Virus record (IMG/VR): IMGVR_UViG_3300009601_000015
Location: 1 to 21,640 of that record
Reading direction: 5' to 3' (one strand)
DNA: 21,640 nucleotides
Source of the DNA: a virus
How positions within the stretch are numbered: the first letter of the stretch is position 1; each line of letters opens with the position of its first letter. Positions 18,734 to 21,640 of the stretch are shown here, one piece after another. The translations under genes were made by a program, and so were the position numbers. Under the pieces are notes generated by a model. That model was given only the letters and a program-made list of their open reading frames with translations, was not told the origin of the DNA and searched no databases.

Positions 18734-19840
18734 CTATACTTTTTCCCAGTTTGATCTAACCTTATGGTCGCCACCAAGGTATCTAAATCCATTAACTACC
18801 TGTCCTTTTGTAAAGCCACTCATTGCCTCAAAAAAATTATTTACTGTAGGACGTTGGCCCTTATACCCAGTTAAAGTACCATTCTTCTCAAAAAAAGCTG
18901 ACATTGCATTTTTTTGTTGAACAGCGTTTTGCATTTGCAAAATAAGTTTTCTAAGTCTTGCAGCGTTTTGTTCTGGTGGTAAAGTCTCGTTGTATGCCCT
19001 AGAAATAAGCAATTCACCTTCTTTAGCGGTAAACTGTGCGCCTAATATAATTCTTAGGTTACGCTGAACAACTTCTTGAACTTTTTCTTTAGCGTTAGCT
19101 GCTTTAGGATTAAAAATAGATAATGCAAAATTACCCCATTGACCTAATGCACCAACTGTAGGGCCAGTTAAAGGTACGCCAGCTTCTAAGTCCGTCAATA
19201 CTGAGCCTACTTGAGCCAACTGGCCTGACATATCAGCACCACCACCTTGCGTCCAAAGAATATAATCATCTGCGTATGCTTCATCCACTTTTTTCTGACC
19301 AGCCGTTTGTGCGTTAGCATCACTGGTTACGGTTGTAGTTGCCATACGCATAGCATCTTCATCAGAATAATTCTGAGATTTAAAGAAATCAAACTTTTTT
19401 TCTACAGACGATTTAGTTGGAGGCGTAACAGTTTTTTCAACACCAGATAATACACGATCACCTGTGTCAATATAGTAATTATACCCATCAGCACCTTTAA
19501 TGGTTTTTCTTTCTTTTTCTGGTAAATTTCTGCGCCTCATTACCTCTGCCATACCCTCATTAGGTGTCATAAAGCCACCCTGTATAGCTTGTGCTACATC
19601 TGAGTATTCATCACCTATTAACTGTAAGGCTCGCGAGGTTTGAAGCTGTAACTTACTATCTGCTAATTCTTGAGCAGTTTTTAGCTTTCGATCTTCTCTT
19701 AAATCACCCAATCGGTTCTGAAAACCCTGTTGAATATTAGCGGCATTGGGATTCATACTTAAACCTTGAAACCCAGAAGCTAATCTTAGGCGATTTTCTT
19801 CATCACCCAAATATGTACCAATGCTGTCTAAAATTCCCAT
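18734..19840 (-). CDS. Putative virion-associated protein, 368 aa
   Basis: The protein starts MGILDSIGTYLGDEENRLRL and continues ASGFQGLSMNPNAANIQQGF, a style of N-terminus (small amphipathic helix, then LASGFQGL and N-P-N-x-A) that I associate with podoviral internal or head-tail proteins. The middle includes YNYYIDTGDRVLSGVEKTV; the C-terminal third (AQFTAKEGELLISRAYNETL) is helical and ends HKVRSNWEKV. It is two bases from the preceding gene's stop and eight from the next start. Function unknown; probably an ejected or connector protein. Confidence 0.7.
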   Translation of the reverse strand: MGILDSIGTYLGDEENRLRLASGFQGLSMNPNAANIQQGFQNRLGDLREDRKLKTAQELADSKLQLQTSRALQLIGDEYSDVAQAIQGGFMTPNEGMAEVMRRRNLPEKERKTIKGADGYNYYIDTGDRVLSGVEKTVTPPTKSSVEKKFDFFKSQNYSDEDAMRMATTTVTSDANAQTAGQKKVDEAYADDYILWTQGGGADMSGQLAQVGSVLTDLEAGVPLTGPTVGALGQWGNFALSIFNPKAANAKEKVQEVVQRNLRIILGAQFTAKEGELLISRAYNETLPPEQNAARLRKLILQMQNAVQQKNAMSAFFEKNGTLTGYKGQRPTVNNFFEAMSGFTKGQVVNGFRYLGGDHKVRSNWEKV

Positions 19841-19842
19841 AA

Positions 19843-21096
19843 TTACCTGCCCAATCCTAGTGATAAATAGTCAAATAATCCAGGCTCAAAGCCTTTCTCT
19901 ACGCTACCTACGGCTGGTGCGCCACCAACGGCCTGTAACAAATACTGCAATGATTGTGCTGGTGCGCCAGTGTAGCCAGCGTACTGCTGTTTACCTGCAT
20001 TAATCAACTGCTGCTGTAGTGCTTGTTGCATTGCACCCTGCTGATCCATGCGGCCCTGTATGGTCTGTCCCATACCAAAGCCTAAGTTAGATAAGTTACC
20101 TAGCTGTGAGCCTGATGATAGACGCTGTTGTGAGCCTGATAGGCCTGCTGCTTGGTTGGCAAGTTGTGCCTGCATATTTTGAGTAGAGCCAAACTGACGC
20201 GCCTGATTAATCGCTGCTTGGTTAGATAATGACGCTTGATTAGAAGCACCTGCACCATACTGTCGGGCTTGGTTTAATGCAGCAATGTCTTGTCCTGCTA
20301 ATTGAGTGGAACGATCATACCCTGCCTGCCGCAATCCTGACGCTGTACGAGCTGCTTGGTCTGCAAATGCACGATTAGTCTCTGATTCTGCAATACCTTG
20401 TCGTGAGCCACCATAAGCGTTAGCTGCGCCTGCTTGTGCGCCACCCACGTTCTGAGCCATTAATCGACTGCGTTCTAAATCATCAAGTGATTGCTGAACC
20501 ACCTGATTCTCGTAAGGATTCATGTAAGGGTCTAAATTAGCACCAGCCATTTGAGCCGCATTATAACCTGTCTGGCCTACTTGAGTAGAGCCATAGCCGC
20601 TAGAATTAACAGCCATAGGTCGATAGCCCATTTCTGCTGCCGCGCCTTGTTGAGACTGTTGTAGACCTTTTGCTGATGCTGCGTTGACGTTATAGCCGCC
20701 CTGCTGTGGTGCTGCCATTTGCTGCACTCCTGAGTTAATAGGTTGTGGCTGGGGTATAGTGGCATCACGAAAAAACTTAACCCTTGGATCGTCACCCTGT
20801 AATGCATCGGGAGAAAGCTCTCTGCCAAGTCCACGATCATTATAATTTGAAGCCACATTCATTCTAGGCATCCCATAGCTATCGTAAGTAAAATTATTGT
20901 TACGCTGTGGGCCTGTATCTACCATTGAATTAGCGGAGGTATTACCCATGTTAAACATATCGCCTTGCTGTGGCCCACCAAAAACACCCACAGAAGCCAT
21001 AGGTTGATACCCACCACCCATAGGAAGTTTTATATCTTCATTAAGGCTAAAGTTGCTTGCGTTAGCTGTTGTGCCGCCTTGTGGTGCGCCTGCCAT
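19843..21096 (-). CDS. Putative virion-associated Gln/Gly/Asn-rich protein, 417 aa
   Basis: The protein starts MAGAPQGGTTANASNFSLNE. The N-terminal half is low-complexity (Gly, Gln, Asn, Pro), and the second half carries repeated Q-A-R-Q-Y/F-G and N-Q-A units (LNQARQYGAGASNQASLSNQ, AAINQARQFGSTQNMQAQLA), which look like helical repeats of a fibrous or membrane-penetrating particle protein. The C-terminus is VEKGFEPGLFDYLSLGLGR. AAGGAA serves as SD. I recall similar proteins with these repeats in marine and enteric podoviruses, as internal virion or DNA-ejection components, but cannot name one. Confidence 0.68.
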   Translation of the reverse strand: MAGAPQGGTTANASNFSLNEDIKLPMGGGYQPMASVGVFGGPQQGDMFNMGNTSANSMVDTGPQRNNNFTYDSYGMPRMNVASNYNDRGLGRELSPDALQGDDPRVKFFRDATIPQPQPINSGVQQMAAPQQGGYNVNAASAKGLQQSQQGAAAEMGYRPMAVNSSGYGSTQVGQTGYNAAQMAGANLDPYMNPYENQVVQQSLDDLERSRLMAQNVGGAQAGAANAYGGSRQGIAESETNRAFADQAARTASGLRQAGYDRSTQLAGQDIAALNQARQYGAGASNQASLSNQAAINQARQFGSTQNMQAQLANQAAGLSGSQQRLSSGSQLGNLSNLGFGMGQTIQGRMDQQGAMQQALQQQLINAGKQQYAGYTGAPAQSLQYLLQAVGGAPAVGSVEKGFEPGLFDYLSLGLGR

Positions 21097-21120
21097 AATC
21101 TTATTCCTTAACTTGTTATT

Positions 21121-21640
21121 TTAACGACCAAACCTAATAGCATTGCCATTTCCACTTCTAATAGCGTTGCCATTTCCACTTCCAACTGTGCCACGGCTTT
21201 GGCCGCCTGTAGTCGCTCTTTGACTTGCGCCTCGACCATCACCGCCACCATTAACTGTGCTTCTTTGCGCTGCTGCTATTCTTGCTTGCTCTGCTGCTGC
21301 GGCTCTTGCGGCTTCTATGGCTGCTTCTTGTGCTGCTGCTATATTTCTCTGATTTTCTGCCTGCGCTCTTTCGTTTGCTTCTACCGCTAATCTTGCAGTT
21401 AAAGTATTTTGTTGAATTAAATTAGCCTTTTCTTGTTCAGATAATTGATCTACAAATTGTTGTCCAGATTCTAAGAACCCAACACTTGTATCATTACCTA
21501 AAAGACCGCCACTAGAGTAAATATCATCTCGTAACATATCGTTTTGAAGTCTGTTTTGACTAAGTTCATTTGCTTGTCGATTTGCTGCATCAGCTATCGC
21601 CCTAGCATTTTCTTGTTCATAACCAATTAATCCACCAAAC
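21121..21640 (-). CDS. Putative virion protein, N-terminus beyond the window
   Basis: The frame is open through the right edge, so the visible 172 residues are a C-terminal part; the Met at 21537 is internal or an alternative start without support. The sequence is a long Ala/Gln/Glu-rich helix (LIQQNTLTARLAVEANERAQ, AAQEAAIEAARAAAAEQARI) followed by a Gly/Ser/Arg tail with a duplicated SGNGNAIR unit. A long coiled coil ahead of the other virion genes suits an internal virion or tail component. No family is recognised. Confidence 0.65.
   Translation of the reverse strand, partial: FGGLIGYEQENARAIADAANRQANELSQNRLQNDMLRDDIYSSGGLLGNDTSVGFLESGQQFVDQLSEQEKANLIQQNTLTARLAVEANERAQAENQRNIAAAQEAAIEAARAAAAEQARIAAAQRSTVNGGGDGRGASQRATTGGQSRGTVGSGNGNAIRSGNGNAIRFGR
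21134..21181. repeat. 24-bp tandem repeat, two copies
   Basis: A 24-bp unit (starting CTAATAGC on the plus strand) is present twice in a row with one A/G difference. It encodes the eight-residue unit SGNGNAIR at the C-terminus of the virion protein, probably by slippage duplication; the reading frame is kept. Confidence 0.8.

Overview
The window is a segment of a tailed double-stranded DNA bacteriophage (or a prophage of one), with podovirus-like head genes. The DNA is AT-rich. Genes are small and tightly packed, with many ATGA stop/start overlaps, GGAGC-type Shine-Dalgarno (SD) sites and sigma70-like promoters. The families seen (SU10/DUF5309-type major capsid protein, P22/SU10-like portal, ERF, NinB, NinG, DUF551, SleB and M15 lysis enzymes) point to a Gram-negative, probably proteobacterial host. 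The species cannot be named from the sequence. No integrase, terminase or DNA polymerase lies in the window.

Layout. Positions 1-6044 are a leftward (minus-strand) block. From its divergent promoter it begins with a recombination module (ERF annealing protein, SSB-like protein, a small HTH protein, NinB, a DUF551 protein, NinG). It continues as about a dozen tiny accessory genes, several of which fall outside simple ORF length cut-offs, including single-pass membrane peptides of 28 and 47 residues. Positions 6060-6230 are a divergent control region. Positions 6231-11562 are a rightward block: an acidic protein, a membrane-anchored HTH protein, a noncoding stretch of about 500 bp, a PD-(D/E)XK nuclease-like protein, an SF2 helicase, a stand-alone primase-type zinc-ribbon protein, then small genes including a SleB hydrolase and small HTH proteins. 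Positions 11549-21640 are the leftward virion/lysis block. Read in its transcription direction it runs: four virion-associated proteins of unknown role (the first cut by the window edge), portal, a 74-aa protein, scaffold-like protein, major capsid protein, terminator, a 94-aa protein, M15 peptidase, holin-like protein. The rightward and virion blocks converge and overlap by 14 bp at 11549-11562.

Regulation. Three leftward promoters (near 1609, 2584 and 3575) carry the same cassette: a partly palindromic site (AACACTTTTGTT on the plus strand) over the -35 region, a second copy exactly 21 bp away in the spacer, and a similar AT-rich leader before the SD. The rightward promoter at 6160 carries the same site in its spacer. 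Promoters at 6078 and 9781 look like relaxed versions. This suggests one phage regulator controlling many early units. The 71-aa HTH protein at 4860-5075 is a candidate, but the link is inference. The most unusual unassigned DNA is 6915-7412. It has no convincing gene, a tRNA-sized inverted repeat, and a strong intrinsic terminator facing left, as if a minus-strand noncoding RNA ends there.
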